Below are positions 1-8,296 of a DNA stretch of 64,000 nucleotides, piece after piece. The stretch lies in contig NZ_JAHDTI010000015.1 of assembly GCF_018531495.1 (NCBI RefSeq), positions 1 through 64,000 on the forward strand, in the 5' to 3' direction. The notes under the pieces are model-generated. The model worked only from the letters and a program-made list of their open reading frames with translations. It ran no database searches and was not told the DNA's origin. The first letter of the stretch is position 1. The number at the start of each line of letters is the position of its first letter. The position numbers were made by a program, and so were the translations under genes. The stretch comes from Nonomuraea sediminis. Lineage in GTDB: Bacteria; Actinomycetota; Actinomycetes; Streptosporangiales; Streptosporangiaceae.

Positions 1-2791
1 CGGCGCCGAGCCCGCGGTCGTCGCCGCGGTGGCGCCCGCCGCCGCGATCCGGCTGGCCCACGCCTCGGTCGAGGCCGTGGCCGACCTCGCCGACGCCGAG
101 CTGTCCCTGGGCCGTGCCGACGCGGCCGCCGCCCGCCTGAGCGCCCTGCTCGCCGAGCACCCCGTCCATGAGCGGGCGGCCGCGCTGCTCATGGACGCGC
201 TCGCCGCCCAGGGGCGCCAGGCCGAGGCCCTGGCCCTGTACGAGCGGGTCCGCGAAACCCTGGCCGACGCCCTCGGCACCGACCCGGGCGCCGCCCTGCG
301 CGAGCGCCACCTGAGCCTGCTGCGCGCCGAGCGACCCGCCGATGCCGCGCAGATCAGGCCGGGTAACCTGCCCGCGCCGCTGACCAGCTTCATCGGGCGT
401 GACGACGACCTCGCCCGGATCGACACGCTGCTCGCCGCCGGGCGCCTGGTCACCGTGGTCGGTCCTGGCGGCGCCGGCAAGACTCGGCTCGCCGTCGAGG
501 CCGCCCGGCGCCACCGCCACGAGTACCGCGACGGCGCCTGGATGATCGACCTCGCCTCGGTCACCGAGCCGGCCAAGGTGGGCGCTGCCGTACTCGCCGG
601 GATCGGGCTGCGCGGAGGCGCGATGTTCGAGGCCCGGATGCGGGTCGAGGGCTCCGACCTGGACGTACTCGCCGACCATCTCGGCAGTCGGGAGAGCCTG
701 CTGCTGGTCGACAACTGCGAGCATCTGATCGACGCCGTGGCCCACCTGGTCGCGGCGCTGCTGTCCCGATGCTCGGGGCTGCGCGTGCTCGCCACCAGCC
801 GCGAACCCCTCGCGGTCGACGGCGAGGCGCTGGTGCCGCTCGGCCCGCTCGCGCTGCCCGGGCCTGACGACGGCGTCGAGCAGGCCCGGCGGGCGGCGTC
901 GGTACGCCTGTTCACCGAGCGGGCCGCGGCCGTGCGCCCGGGCTTCGACGTGGACGAGACGACGCTGCCCGAGGTCCGGCGGGTGGTCCGCGGCCTGGAC
1001 GGGATGCCGCTGGCGCTGGAGCTGGCCGCGGCCCGGCTGCGGACGCTGTCGCTGCCCGAGCTCGCCGACGGGCTGTCCGACCGGTTCCGGCTGCTGTCCA
1101 CCGGCAGCCGCACCGCGCTGCCCCGGCACCGCACGCTGCGCGCGGTCATCGCCTGGAGCTGGGAGCTGCTGAGCGAGCACGAGCGTACGGTCGCCGAACG
1201 CGTCTCGATCCTGCCCGGCGGCGTCACGTCCGCCTCGGCCGCCGCGGTCTGCGCCGGCACCGCCGTACCGGCTGCCGAGATCCCCGAGCTGCTCGCGGGC
1301 CTGGTCGACCGGTCGCTGCTGCAGCTCGCGCCCGATCCGGGCCGCTACCGCATGCTGGAGACGCTGCGCGAGTACGGCACCGGCCGCCTGGCCGAGACGG
1401 GCGGCCTCGGCACAGTCCGGGACCTGGCAGCCGGCTACTTCGCCGAGCTGATGGCCCGCCACGACCCGCAGCTGCGCGGGCCCGGCCAGCTGGCGGCCAT
1501 CCAGGTCATCAGCGCCGAGTACGACAACGCGCTCGCGGCCCTGCGTCGGCGGTGCGACACCGGCGACGCCCCCGGCGCGATCGCTCTCGCCCTGAACCTG
1601 AACTGGTACTGGCACATGTTCGGCCGGCACGGCGACGCGGCCTACTGGCTGGGCGAGGCACTGGCGGTGCCCGGCGGCGAGCCGACGCCCGAGCGCGACT
1701 GCGCCCACGCGATCTACCTGATCAACCGGGGCGACATCCGGCCAGGGACGACCGCCGAGGAGCTGGCCGGCAGGCTGCCCGCCCATCCGGAGCTACCCGG
1801 TCTGTACGGCGCGCTCACCGCGCTCGCACTGGCGCTCCTCCTGCAGGAGAAGGCCGCGCTCGCGATCCTCGAGCATCTGGCCGGCGGCGACGACGTGTGG
1901 CTGTCCGGGCTGGCCCGCATGTTCCGGGCCCAGATCGCCGAGAACGCGGGCGACCTCGACAAGGTGCGCATCGACGTGGAGGCGGCCCTGGCCTGCTTCC
2001 GGCAGGTCGGCGACCGCTGGGGCCAGGCCGTCACGCTGCCGATGCGCGCCCAGCTGCGGCAGTACGACGACGACCTCGACGGCGCGCTGGCCGACATGCG
2101 CCAGGCCCGGTCGCTGGCCGGCGAGTTCGGCTCGCTCAGCCTCGGCGACGAGGTGTTCAGCGACCTGCGCTGGATCGACCTGCACCTGCGGCGCGGCGAC
2201 ACCGACCTGGCGATCGCGGTGATCGGCTCGGCCCGGGAGCGGGCGTCGCGCGCGCACTCGCCGGAGATGGTGTTCCTGGTCGACGCGTGGGAGGCCGTCT
2301 TCCGCGTACGGCTCGGCGACCTGGACCGGGCGCGGGAACTGCTCGACCACGCCGAACGTGGTCTGCACGGCGAGACCACGTTCCCCGGCGACCACGCGCG
2401 GACGCTGGTCGGCAGCGTACGGGCCTCGCTCTGCCTGGAGACGGGTGACCTGGCCGGCGCGGAGAAGGCGCTCGCGAAGGCGTACGCGGCGGCGCTGCGG
2501 GCCCGGGACCTGCCGATCCTGTCGCTGGTGGCGGTGAACGCGGCCGCGCTCGCCGAGGCGCACGGGCGGCATCACGAGTCGGCCGTCCTGCTCGGCGCCG
2601 CCTCCCGGCTGCGCGGCGCTCACGACCGCACCGATCGGCAGGTCCGCGAGCTCACCCGCCGAGGGCGGGCCGCTCTGGGCGAGGAAGCGTTCGCCACGGC
2701 GTACGGGAAGGGCTGGGAACTGGACGGAAAGACGGCCGTGACCGCAGTCGACCCGTCCCTGCTCACGCAGGCTCACCCAGCTCCCGAGTGA
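1..2791 (+). CDS. AfsR/SARP-type regulator, C-terminal part (BTAD, NB-ARC-like ATPase, TPR)
   Basis: The reading frame is open from the first bases, so the gene begins upstream and its N-terminal DNA-binding domain is outside the window. Visible parts, numbered from the GTG at 29: a BTAD-like helical repeat (about 1-100, with the typical LYERVRETLADALGTDPG-like stretch), a STAND/NB-ARC ATPase with Walker A GPGGAGKT (145-152), Walker B LLLVDNCEH (about 226-234) and the LATSREPL sensor motif, then a long TPR-like region to the C terminus. Proteins of this build are ATP-dependent pathway regulators in actinomycetes; the target cannot be read here. It ends convergently with the crotonase-family gene, across a 61-bp tandem repeat. 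Confidence 0.85.
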   Translation, partial: GAEPAVVAAVAPAAAIRLAHASVEAVADLADAELSLGRADAAAARLSALLAEHPVHERAAALLMDALAAQGRQAEALALYERVRETLADALGTDPGAALRERHLSLLRAERPADAAQIRPGNLPAPLTSFIGRDDDLARIDTLLAAGRLVTVVGPGGAGKTRLAVEAARRHRHEYRDGAWMIDLASVTEPAKVGAAVLAGIGLRGGAMFEARMRVEGSDLDVLADHLGSRESLLLVDNCEHLIDAVAHLVAALLSRCSGLRVLATSREPLAVDGEALVPLGPLALPGPDDGVEQARRAASVRLFTERAAAVRPGFDVDETTLPEVRRVVRGLDGMPLALELAAARLRTLSLPELADGLSDRFRLLSTGSRTALPRHRTLRAVIAWSWELLSEHERTVAERVSILPGGVTSASAAAVCAGTAVPAAEIPELLAGLVDRSLLQLAPDPGRYRMLETLREYGTGRLAETGGLGTVRDLAAGYFAELMARHDPQLRGPGQLAAIQVISAEYDNALAALRRRCDTGDAPGAIALALNLNWYWHMFGRHGDAAYWLGEALAVPGGEPTPERDCAHAIYLINRGDIRPGTTAEELAGRLPAHPELPGLYGALTALALALLLQEKAALAILEHLAGGDDVWLSGLARMFRAQIAENAGDLDKVRIDVEAALACFRQVGDRWGQAVTLPMRAQLRQYDDDLDGALADMRQARSLAGEFGSLSLGDEVFSDLRWIDLHLRRGDTDLAIAVIGSARERASRAHSPEMVFLVDAWEAVFRVRLGDLDRARELLDHAERGLHGETTFPGDHARTLVGSVRASLCLETGDLAGAEKALAKAYAAALRARDLPILSLVAVNAAALAEAHGRHHESAVLLGAASRLRGAHDRTDRQVRELTRRGRAALGEEAFATAYGKGWELDGKTAVTAVDPSLLTQAHPAPE

Positions 2792-2868
2792 TCCGGCCGA
2801 CCGTATCGAAGCGCACCCAAGACGACCTCGCGAGCCTCGCCGTACTCCCCCGACTGCACCAGAGCGTG

Positions 2869-3015
2869 CGTTCGCGTACACACGGGCAGCGCGTGCGACT
2901 GGCCGACGCGGACCTGCGCCGGGGCCGCGCATGCGCGTACACACGAGCAGCGCGCTCGGCTGGCCAACGCGGACCTGCGCCGGGGCCGTGCATGCGCGTA
3001 CACACGGGCAGATGC
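2869..3015. repeat. 61-bp tandem repeat, about 2.4 copies
   Basis: The segment GCGTACACACG recurs at 2874, 2935 and 2996, exactly 61 bp apart. Between these the copies share GGACCTGCGCCGGGGCC and diverge by a few bases. The array fills the gap between two convergent genes (2792-3039). No convincing gene was seen in the gap. Confidence 0.85.
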
Positions 3016-3039
3016 GCCACACATGCTTGAGGAAGTGGG

Positions 3040-3873
3040 TCAGCTGATCAGGCGGTCTGCGGAGATGGCGAACATTTCGTGGGCGACGCCGAAGCCGAGG
3101 TCCTGGACGAGGCGGCGCTTCCAGGGGCGCTGGATGATCGCGTGGGTGAGGCGGCGGGCGGCGCGGGGGGCACGCATGATCTCCTCGGCGAGTTCCCAGG
3201 CTCTGGGGACGAGGCCGTCGGCGGGAAGGACCTCGTTGACGAGGCCGAGCTCGAGGGCCTGGCGGGCTCCGATGGGCCGGCCTGTGTACAGGTGGTAGGC
3301 GGCGCGTTTGGCACCGAGGAGTTCCTGGAGCGTGAGCTGCTGGCCGTCGCCGGGGGCCACGCCGGTGATCACGTGCGGGTCGATGATGGTCGCCGTCTCC
3401 GAGGCCAGCGTGATGTCGCACAGCAGCGCGAACTCCGTGTGCGCCACGCTGGGGCCGTTGATCGCCGCGATCGTGGGGATGTCGATGGCGAAGACGAAGT
3501 TCTCCAGGAGTTTGACGGCGTCGTAGTAGGTGTGCTCGTAGGCGAAGTCCTTGGGGCGCGGCTCGGCCATGAACCGGCGGGTCGCCTCCGGTGAGGCGTC
3601 GGAGACACGCAGCCACTCGTCGCCGGTGCCGGTCAGGATCAGGACCTCGTTGTCTGGGTCGTTGCCGATCTCCTGCCAGGCCTGGGCCCACGCGTTGTGC
3701 ACGGCGAAGTCGAAGGCGGCCGGGCCGCCGTCGGTGTGCATGCGGAGCTCGATGATGCCGTCGCGGCGCCGCATGACGAAGTAGTCGGCGTACTTCTCGG
3801 AGTACTCGGCGAAGTCGGGGCGCTTGACGTAGCCGCCCATGCGGCCGTGCCAGTCGTCGAGTTCCTTGGGCAT
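3040..3873 (-). CDS. 6-oxocamphor-hydrolase-like crotonase (probable C-C bond hydrolase)
   Basis: A 277-residue crotonase-superfamily protein. The usual oxyanion-hole GGG stretch and the two catalytic glutamates of enoyl-CoA hydratase are absent; the corresponding segment reads SVAHTEFALLCD. What is present is the residue set known for 6-oxocamphor hydrolase, a retro-Claisen beta-diketone hydrolase: His145, His167, Asp176 (in PGDG) and Glu266. Compared with His122, His145, Asp154 and Glu244 of the Rhodococcus enzyme (from memory), the spacings are 22/9/90 versus 23/9/90. The LLTG-like and PRAWELAEEI segments also match that subfamily. Start: ATG at 3873 follows a good GAGGAG Shine-Dalgarno; an upstream in-frame start would run through the operators. 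The substrate is probably a cyclic beta-diketone or a similar ketone, and is unproven. It is divergent from the TetR gene and probably controlled by it. Confidence 0.75.
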   Translation of the reverse strand: MPKELDDWHGRMGGYVKRPDFAEYSEKYADYFVMRRRDGIIELRMHTDGGPAAFDFAVHNAWAQAWQEIGNDPDNEVLILTGTGDEWLRVSDASPEATRRFMAEPRPKDFAYEHTYYDAVKLLENFVFAIDIPTIAAINGPSVAHTEFALLCDITLASETATIIDPHVITGVAPGDGQQLTLQELLGAKRAAYHLYTGRPIGARQALELGLVNEVLPADGLVPRAWELAEEIMRAPRAARRLTHAIIQRPWKRRLVQDLGFGVAHEMFAISADRLIS

Positions 3874-3889
3874 GGTGGTCTCCTCGCAT

Positions 3890-3935
3890 TCCGTTGAAAC
3901 GGAGCAGTGCTCCGATAATACGGAGCAGCGCTCCG
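3890..3935. promoter_or_regulatory. Tandem TetR operators between crotonase and tetR genes
   Basis: Two near-identical 15-bp palindromes, CGGAGCAGTGCTCCG (3900-3914) and CGGAGCAGCGCTCCG (3921-3935), lie 21 bp apart start to start, i.e. two helical turns on one face. A third imperfect palindrome, TCCGTTGAAACGGA (3890-3903), overlaps the first. They sit in the divergent promoter region; binding by the adjacent TetR protein is inferred. Confidence 0.8.
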
Positions 3936-4002
3936 ATTGGCAAGGAACGAGGTTCTGGCATGCTCGACAAGCCCGCCACACGCCTCAGGAGGGATGGAGC
4001 CC

Positions 4003-4638
4003 ATGGACCACGAGAGCGCCTCGCGGCAATCCGGAAGCACCGACGCGCAACGCGCTGACGACCAAGGGCCGACCGCCACTCGGGCATCCAGGCGGACCGA
4101 CGCGCGGCGCAATCACGAGCAGGTGCTGGCCGCCGCTCGGGCCGCCTTCGCCGAGCAGGGCACCGAGGCTTCGCTGCGGGAGGTCGCGCGGCGGGCCGGG
4201 GTCGGGATCGGCACGCTGTACCGCCACTTCCCGACCCGGGAAGCGCTGCTGGAGGCGCTGCTCGCGGACGGGTTCGACAGGCTGCACGCCCAGGCCGTCG
4301 AGCTGGCGCACACCAGGGAGCCCGGAGGCGCGCTGGCCACGTGGGTTCGCGAGCTGGCCGTGGGCTCGTCGCGCTACGACGGGCTGCCCGCCTCCGTGAT
4401 GGCCGCGCTCCACGATCCCGGCTCCGACCTGCACGCCTCCTGCGAGCGACTCAGGAGCGCGGCCGCCGGGCTCCTCTCGGCGGCCCAGCAGACGGGCGAG
4501 ATCCGCGCGGACCTGACGCCCGAGGAGCTCCTCACCACCGTCAACGCCATGGCCTGGGCCGCCAAGCAGGCCGCCCAGCCCCCGGACCGCTACCTCAACC
4601 TCCTCCTGGACGGCCTGGAAGTACGGCAGGCCAACTGA
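4003..4638 (+). CDS. TetR/AcrR family transcriptional regulator
   Basis: A 211-residue repressor. The N-terminal helix-turn-helix is classical: an arginine-rich lead-in, AAFAEQGTEASLREVARRAGVGIGTLYRHFPTR-type sequence at about residues 45-85, then an all-helical ligand domain. ATG 4003 was chosen because AGGAGG (3987-3992) lies 10 bp upstream; ATG 3994 would sit directly on that Shine-Dalgarno. The disordered N-terminal extension (about 35 residues before the HTH) is longer than usual. Divergent from the 6-oxocamphor-hydrolase-like gene and separated from it by tandem palindromes, so autoregulation and control of that gene are likely; the inducer is unknown. Confidence 0.9.
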   Translation: MDHESASRQSGSTDAQRADDQGPTATRASRRTDARRNHEQVLAAARAAFAEQGTEASLREVARRAGVGIGTLYRHFPTREALLEALLADGFDRLHAQAVELAHTREPGGALATWVRELAVGSSRYDGLPASVMAALHDPGSDLHASCERLRSAAAGLLSAAQQTGEIRADLTPEELLTTVNAMAWAAKQAAQPPDRYLNLLLDGLEVRQAN

Positions 4639-4769
4639 AACCCGGTCACGGCAACTCCGGGCCCCGGCGGGCGCAGAGGCACGGCAACCTGGCTGAGCGC
4701 CCCTGCCCCACTCGGGATTCGGAAGACGAGGGAGCCGAGAGCCGGAGTCCTGCCACACACTCGGAGATC

Positions 4770-5202
4770 GGACGCCGCAGGGACGCGGGCAGCCCGCCGT
4801 ACTCAAGGGCCAGGGATGCGGGCGGCGCGCCGTGCGCGGGTGGCCAGGAACGTGGGTAGCGCGCCGTGGCGCGGCGGGCCAGGAACGTGGGTAGCGCGGC
4901 GGGCCAAGGGCGTGGGCGGCTCGCCGTACTCGGGGGGCCAGGGATGTAGGTAACGCAGAGGGCCAGGGACGTGGGGAGCGCGCCGTGGCGCGGCGGGCCA
5001 AGGGCGTGGGCGGCTCGCCATACTCGGGGGCCAGGGGATGTCGGTAGCGCGCCGTGCGCGGAGGGCCAAGGGCGCGGGCGGCTCGCCGTGCGCGGGGGGC
5101 CAGGGACGTGGGTGGCCCGCCGTGGCGCGGGGGCCAGGGGATGTAGGTAGCGCGCCGTGCGCGGGGGGCCAAGGGCGTGGGCGGCTTGCCGTACTCGGGG
5201 AG
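4770..5202. repeat. Degenerate ~34-bp tandem repeat array (about 12-13 units)
   Basis: The sequence between tetR and the fumarase is built almost entirely of units opening with GGCCAGGGAYGT or GGCCAAGGGCGT and closing with GCSCGCCGTACTCGGGG or GCGCGCCGTGCGCGGGG. Most units are 33-35 bp and two are truncated to 24-25 bp. Units of the two types partly alternate, so there may be a ~68-bp higher-order unit. There are no unique spacers and no plausible coding potential. The 4639-4769 stretch before it shows nothing recognisable. Confidence 0.85.
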
Positions 5203-5344
5203 GCGGACACTTCAGGGGAACCGGAGGGGTGGCGGTTGTCGCGGCGTAGGCGCAGGGGGTGGGTGGCAGGCCGTGCTGCGGGTGGAGGGCTTGCCGTACA
5301 GGTCGGGAAGGAGGGCTAATCTCTAGGGGACTGAAAGGACGAGC

Positions 5345-6988
5345 ATGCCCGAGTTCGACTACACCGATCTTCTTCCGCTGGGCGCCGATGACACCGAGTA
5401 TCGGCTGATCACGACGGAGGGGGTGCGGACGGTCGAGGCCGCGGGACGCAGGTTCCTGGAGGTCGAGCCGGAGGTGTTGCGGCTGCTGACCGAGACGGCG
5501 ATCCACGACATCTCGCACTTCCTGCGCTCGTCGCACCTGGCGCAGCTGCGGAAGATCGTCGACGACCCCGAGTCCAGCGGCAACGACCGGTTCGTCGCGC
5601 TCGACCTGCTCAAGAACGCCTCCATCTCCGCCGGCGGCGTGCTGCCGATGTGCCAGGACACGGGCACGGCGATCGTCATGGGCAAGCGCGGCCGGCACGT
5701 GCTGACCGACGGCCGCGACGCCGAGCACATCTCGCGCGGCGTCTACGACGCCTACACCAGGCTGAACCTGCGCTACTCCCAGATGGCGCCGCTGACCATG
5801 TGGGAGGAGAAGAACACCGGCAGCAACCTGCCCGCACAGATCGAGCTGTACGCCGAGGGGGACGACGCCTACAAGCTCCTGTTCATGGCCAAGGGCGGCG
5901 GGTCGGCGAACAAGTCGTTCCTCTACCAGGAGACGAAGGCGGTGCTGAACGAGAAGCGCATGCTCGCCTTCCTGGAGGAGAAGATCCGCTCGCTGGGCAC
6001 CGCGGCCTGCCCGCCGTACCACCTGGCCGTGGTCGTGGGTGGGACGTCGGCGGAGTACGCGCTCAAGACGGCCAAGTACGCCAGCGCCCGCTACCTGGAC
6101 TCGCTGCCCACCGAGGGCTCCGCTTCTGCGCACGGCTTCCGTGACCTGGAGATGGAGGCCAAGGTCTTCGAGCTGACGCAGAAGCTGGGCATCGGGGCAC
6201 AGTTCGGCGGGAAGTACTTCTGCCACGACGTGCGTGTGATCCGGCTGCCGCGCCACGGCGCGTCCTGCCCGGTGGCGATCGCGGTGTCCTGCTCGGCGGA
6301 CCGGCAGGCGCTCGCCAAGATCACGCCGGAGGGTGTCTTCCTGGAGAAGCTGGAGACGGACCCGGCCCGGTTCCTGCCGGAGACCACGGACGAGCACCTC
6401 TCCGACGATGTCGTGAAAATCAACCTCAACCGCCCGATGCCAGAAATCTTGGCAGAGTTGACGAAGTACCCCGTTAAGACGCGACTTTCCCTCACGGGCC
6501 CGTTGGTCGTGGCCCGCGACATCGCCCACGCGAAGATCGCCGAGCTGCTCGACAACGGCGGCGAGATGCCGCAGTACCTGAAGGACCACGCCGTCTACTA
6601 CGCCGGGCCCGCCAAGACCCCCGAGGGCTACGCCTCCGGCTCCTTCGGACCCACCACGGCCGGGCGGATGGACTCCTACGTGGGCCGCTTCCAGGAGGCG
6701 GGCGGCTCGATGGTCATGCTGGCCAAGGGGAACCGGTCCAAGCAGGTCACCGAGGCGTGCCGGCAGTTCGGCGGCTTCTACCTGGGGTCCATCGGTGGGC
6801 CGGCGGCTCGGCTCGCTCAGGACTGCATCAAGAAGGTCGAGGTCCTGGAGTATCCGGAGCTGGGCATGGAGGCGGTCTGGAAGATCGAGGTCGAGGACTT
6901 CCCCGCCTTCATCGTGGTCGACGACAAGGGCGACGACTTCTTCCAGGACAAGACCGGCCCCGCCCTGACCATCGGCCGCCGCCCCTGA
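5345..6988 (+). CDS. fumA: Fumarate hydratase, class I (Fe-S)
   Basis: A 547-residue single-chain class I fumarase that interconverts fumarate and malate in the TCA cycle. The class I fold is clear: PMCQDTGT near residue 102 supplies the first [4Fe-4S] cysteine; further candidate ligands lie in AACPPYH and GASCPVAIAVSCSADR. KGGGSANKSFLYQ and the C-terminal GPTTAGRMDSYV-type region are family hallmarks. Length matches single-subunit FumA/FumB rather than the split archaeal form. ATG 5345 has an AAAGG Shine-Dalgarno 6 bp upstream. The same window also encodes a class II FumC about 5 kb away, so the organism carries an oxygen-sensitive and an oxygen-stable isozyme. Confidence 0.95.
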   Translation: MPEFDYTDLLPLGADDTEYRLITTEGVRTVEAAGRRFLEVEPEVLRLLTETAIHDISHFLRSSHLAQLRKIVDDPESSGNDRFVALDLLKNASISAGGVLPMCQDTGTAIVMGKRGRHVLTDGRDAEHISRGVYDAYTRLNLRYSQMAPLTMWEEKNTGSNLPAQIELYAEGDDAYKLLFMAKGGGSANKSFLYQETKAVLNEKRMLAFLEEKIRSLGTAACPPYHLAVVVGGTSAEYALKTAKYASARYLDSLPTEGSASAHGFRDLEMEAKVFELTQKLGIGAQFGGKYFCHDVRVIRLPRHGASCPVAIAVSCSADRQALAKITPEGVFLEKLETDPARFLPETTDEHLSDDVVKINLNRPMPEILAELTKYPVKTRLSLTGPLVVARDIAHAKIAELLDNGGEMPQYLKDHAVYYAGPAKTPEGYASGSFGPTTAGRMDSYVGRFQEAGGSMVMLAKGNRSKQVTEACRQFGGFYLGSIGGPAARLAQDCIKKVEVLEYPELGMEAVWKIEVEDFPAFIVVDDKGDDFFQDKTGPALTIGRRP

Positions 6989-7376
6989 CCTCCGCCAGAA
7001 CACCCACGCGACATCCCGGGCACGAGCCCCACACGACCCGTGCCCACTCACCACGACCGTCGCGTATCGCCCGCGCCAGGCCCGTCCAGAACACCGGGGA
7101 GCGACACGGCCCTCCGATGAGCGCCACGGCGCAGGGGGCCACTGTCCGCTGGCGCTGGTTGCCGGGAGGGTAGGCGCTTCGGCCGCGCTGCGGGTGTCGC
7201 AGGGCCATGGGAGGGTGGCGCGAGTCGTCAGGAGGCGCGCGCTTGGGTCGCGGGGCGCGTGTGGTGAGAGGCGCGGTTGAGTGAGTCTGTTGCCCAGGTT
7301 GTAGTGCCGATGGGAGGGCGGCGAGGCCGGGGGTCGGGGTCGCCGGGCTGTGCGGGGGCGGGTGGGCGTGGGTGGG
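6989..7376. other. Intergenic stretch, no gene recognised
   Basis: About 390 bp of GC-rich sequence between the class I fumarase and the DUF5999 gene. Short open frames exist on both strands but lack a plausible start signal and protein-like composition. A 7-bp stem (GGGCACG / CGTGCCC, 7018-7045, 14-nt loop) shortly after the fumarase stop could be a weak terminator; nothing else was seen. Confidence 0.5.
7018..7045 (+). terminator. Possible weak terminator after class I fumarase
   Basis: GGGCACG (7018-7024) pairs with CGTGCCC (7039-7045) around a 14-nt loop, 30 bp after the fumarase stop. There is no T-tract, which is common in actinobacterial terminators, but the stem is modest. Confidence 0.35.
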
Positions 7377-7568
7377 TCAGGCTGCTACGGGGGCCCGGTG
7401 GGGGGCCACGATGGAGCCGTCGGGCAGTAGCAACCCGGTGTCCTCGAAGATCACGACGCCGTTGCACAACAGGCTCCACCCCTGGTCGGGATGGGCGGAA
7501 ATCACGTGCGACGCCTCACGGTCGGGTGAGTCGGCACTGGGGCAAGGTGGGTTGTGACTGCACATCAT
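7377..7568 (-). CDS. DUF5999 family small cysteine-containing protein
   Basis: A 63-residue acidic protein. It begins with a cysteine pair motif (MCSHNPPCPSAD) and continues with HPDQGWSLLCNGVVIFEDTG and LLPDGSIVAPHR, a pattern recognised as the small DUF5999 family of actinomycetes. Function is unknown; three cysteines and a histidine near the N terminus could bind metal (inference). Two adjacent ATG codons compete for the start (7568 or 7565), with GAGAGG a few bases upstream. It appears to be a single gene, lying alone in a long, partly lower-GC intergenic region. Confidence 0.75.
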   Translation of the reverse strand: MMCSHNPPCPSADSPDREASHVISAHPDQGWSLLCNGVVIFEDTGLLLPDGSIVAPHRAPVAA

Positions 7569-8167
7569 GCACCTCTCAGATGGCGCTCCTGTTTCCTGGT
7601 CAAAAGGGCAGCATTCGCCCCGACGGCGTGCGAAGGTCCAGCGAAGCTCTGGTCGGCTTGCCAGGCCGGCGACGAATACGGATCTTACGCATCCTCATCA
7701 CGTCCCTTAGTAGCTTCAGTGGCGCATGCCTTCATTCTGATGATTTGCACCGACAGAATTTCTGACGTCTCGATGACGAGCATGCGCGCGACCGCTTGCA
7801 ATTCCGTTAAGGGTCTCTTGCCGCCGACTCTCCACCCACGGCAAGGTGCCCAGTCACACCACCCGCGCCTGGGCGTCATGCCCACCGCTCATGGTCGCTG
7901 ACCTGCAATTTTCCCACTCCGGTACGGCAAGCCGCCCCCACCCGCCACTCGCCGAAACATCCTCATGTCCTGCTCTCGGCGACACGCATGGGTGGGGTGG
8001 TAACTCGCCGCCACGACCAGAGTGAGCGTGGCCGTGGGGTCGCCGTAGAGGCGCTCGAAGAACGCACAACGCCGTATTGCACGGGGGCGGTAGATCGAAA
8101 AGGCCTTTTCGGCCGAGAGTCCCCGGAGCCCGAGCGGGCCCGCCGTACCCAGAAGCAAGCAGGAAGC
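7569..8167. other. Lower-GC intergenic region, content unexplained
   Basis: About 600 bp with distinctly lower GC around 7680-7820 than the neighbourhood. A 66-codon frame on the minus strand (7685-7885; it contains LVIETSEILSVQIIRMKACATEA in part) has protein-like composition at its C-terminal half but no clear Shine-Dalgarno and no family I recognise. A perfect 16-bp palindrome CGAAAAGGCCTTTTCG lies at 8096-8111. The region could hold a small gene or a non-coding RNA, or be remnant DNA; none of these is established. Confidence 0.35.
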
Positions 8168-8197
8168 GCGCGGGCGGGTGCTGAAGCCCGCCCGCGC
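8168..8197. terminator. Strong GC hairpin upstream of superoxide dismutase
   Basis: GCGCGGGCGGG (8168-8178) pairs perfectly with CCCGCCCGCGC (8187-8197) around an 8-nt loop, followed by CTTGG on the plus strand and TTCCTGC on the minus strand. It looks like a terminator, yet no clear gene ends into it, so it may close an unrecognised transcript in 7.6-8.16 kb or insulate the sod promoter. Confidence 0.5.
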
Positions 8198-8244
8198 TTG
8201 GACCTCGCTCCAAGGATTGGACCTATGTCGCAAGTCTGATGCAG

Positions 8245-8261
8245 TTGCGAGTTACTTGCAA
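8245..8261. promoter_or_regulatory. Candidate Nur (nickel-responsive Fur-family) box
   Basis: TTGCGA-GTTAC-TTGCAA fits the tTGCaa-N5-ttGCAA motif reported for Streptomyces Nur targets such as sodF, and lies 36 bp before the sod start codon. Nickel-dependent repression is inferred from the motif and the gene. Confidence 0.55.
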
Positions 8262-8296
8262 TAGTGTCGTCCCCTGGAGATCACGAAGGAGGATCC

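Noticed and set aside
3874..3981. N-terminal extension of the crotonase gene
   Set aside because: The extension is Cys/Ser-rich, runs through the TetR operators, and a strong Shine-Dalgarno marks ATG 3873.
1793..4087. A 764-codon open frame on the minus strand
   Set aside because: It is the shadow of the SARP regulator and crotonase genes in high-GC DNA; the product is Arg/Pro/Ala low complexity with no domain.
4770..5202. Possible CRISPR array
   Set aside because: Units are contiguous and degenerate with no unique spacers, and no cas genes are present in the window.
4646..7054. An 802-codon minus-strand frame opposite the fumarase and repeat array
   Set aside because: It reads through the minisatellite and antisense to fumA; the repeated PPRTARYLHPLAP-type peptides come from the DNA repeat, not a gene.
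7228..7479. An 83-codon minus-strand frame overlapping the DUF5999 gene
   Set aside because: Pro/Arg-rich composition, no start signal, overlaps a recognised small gene.
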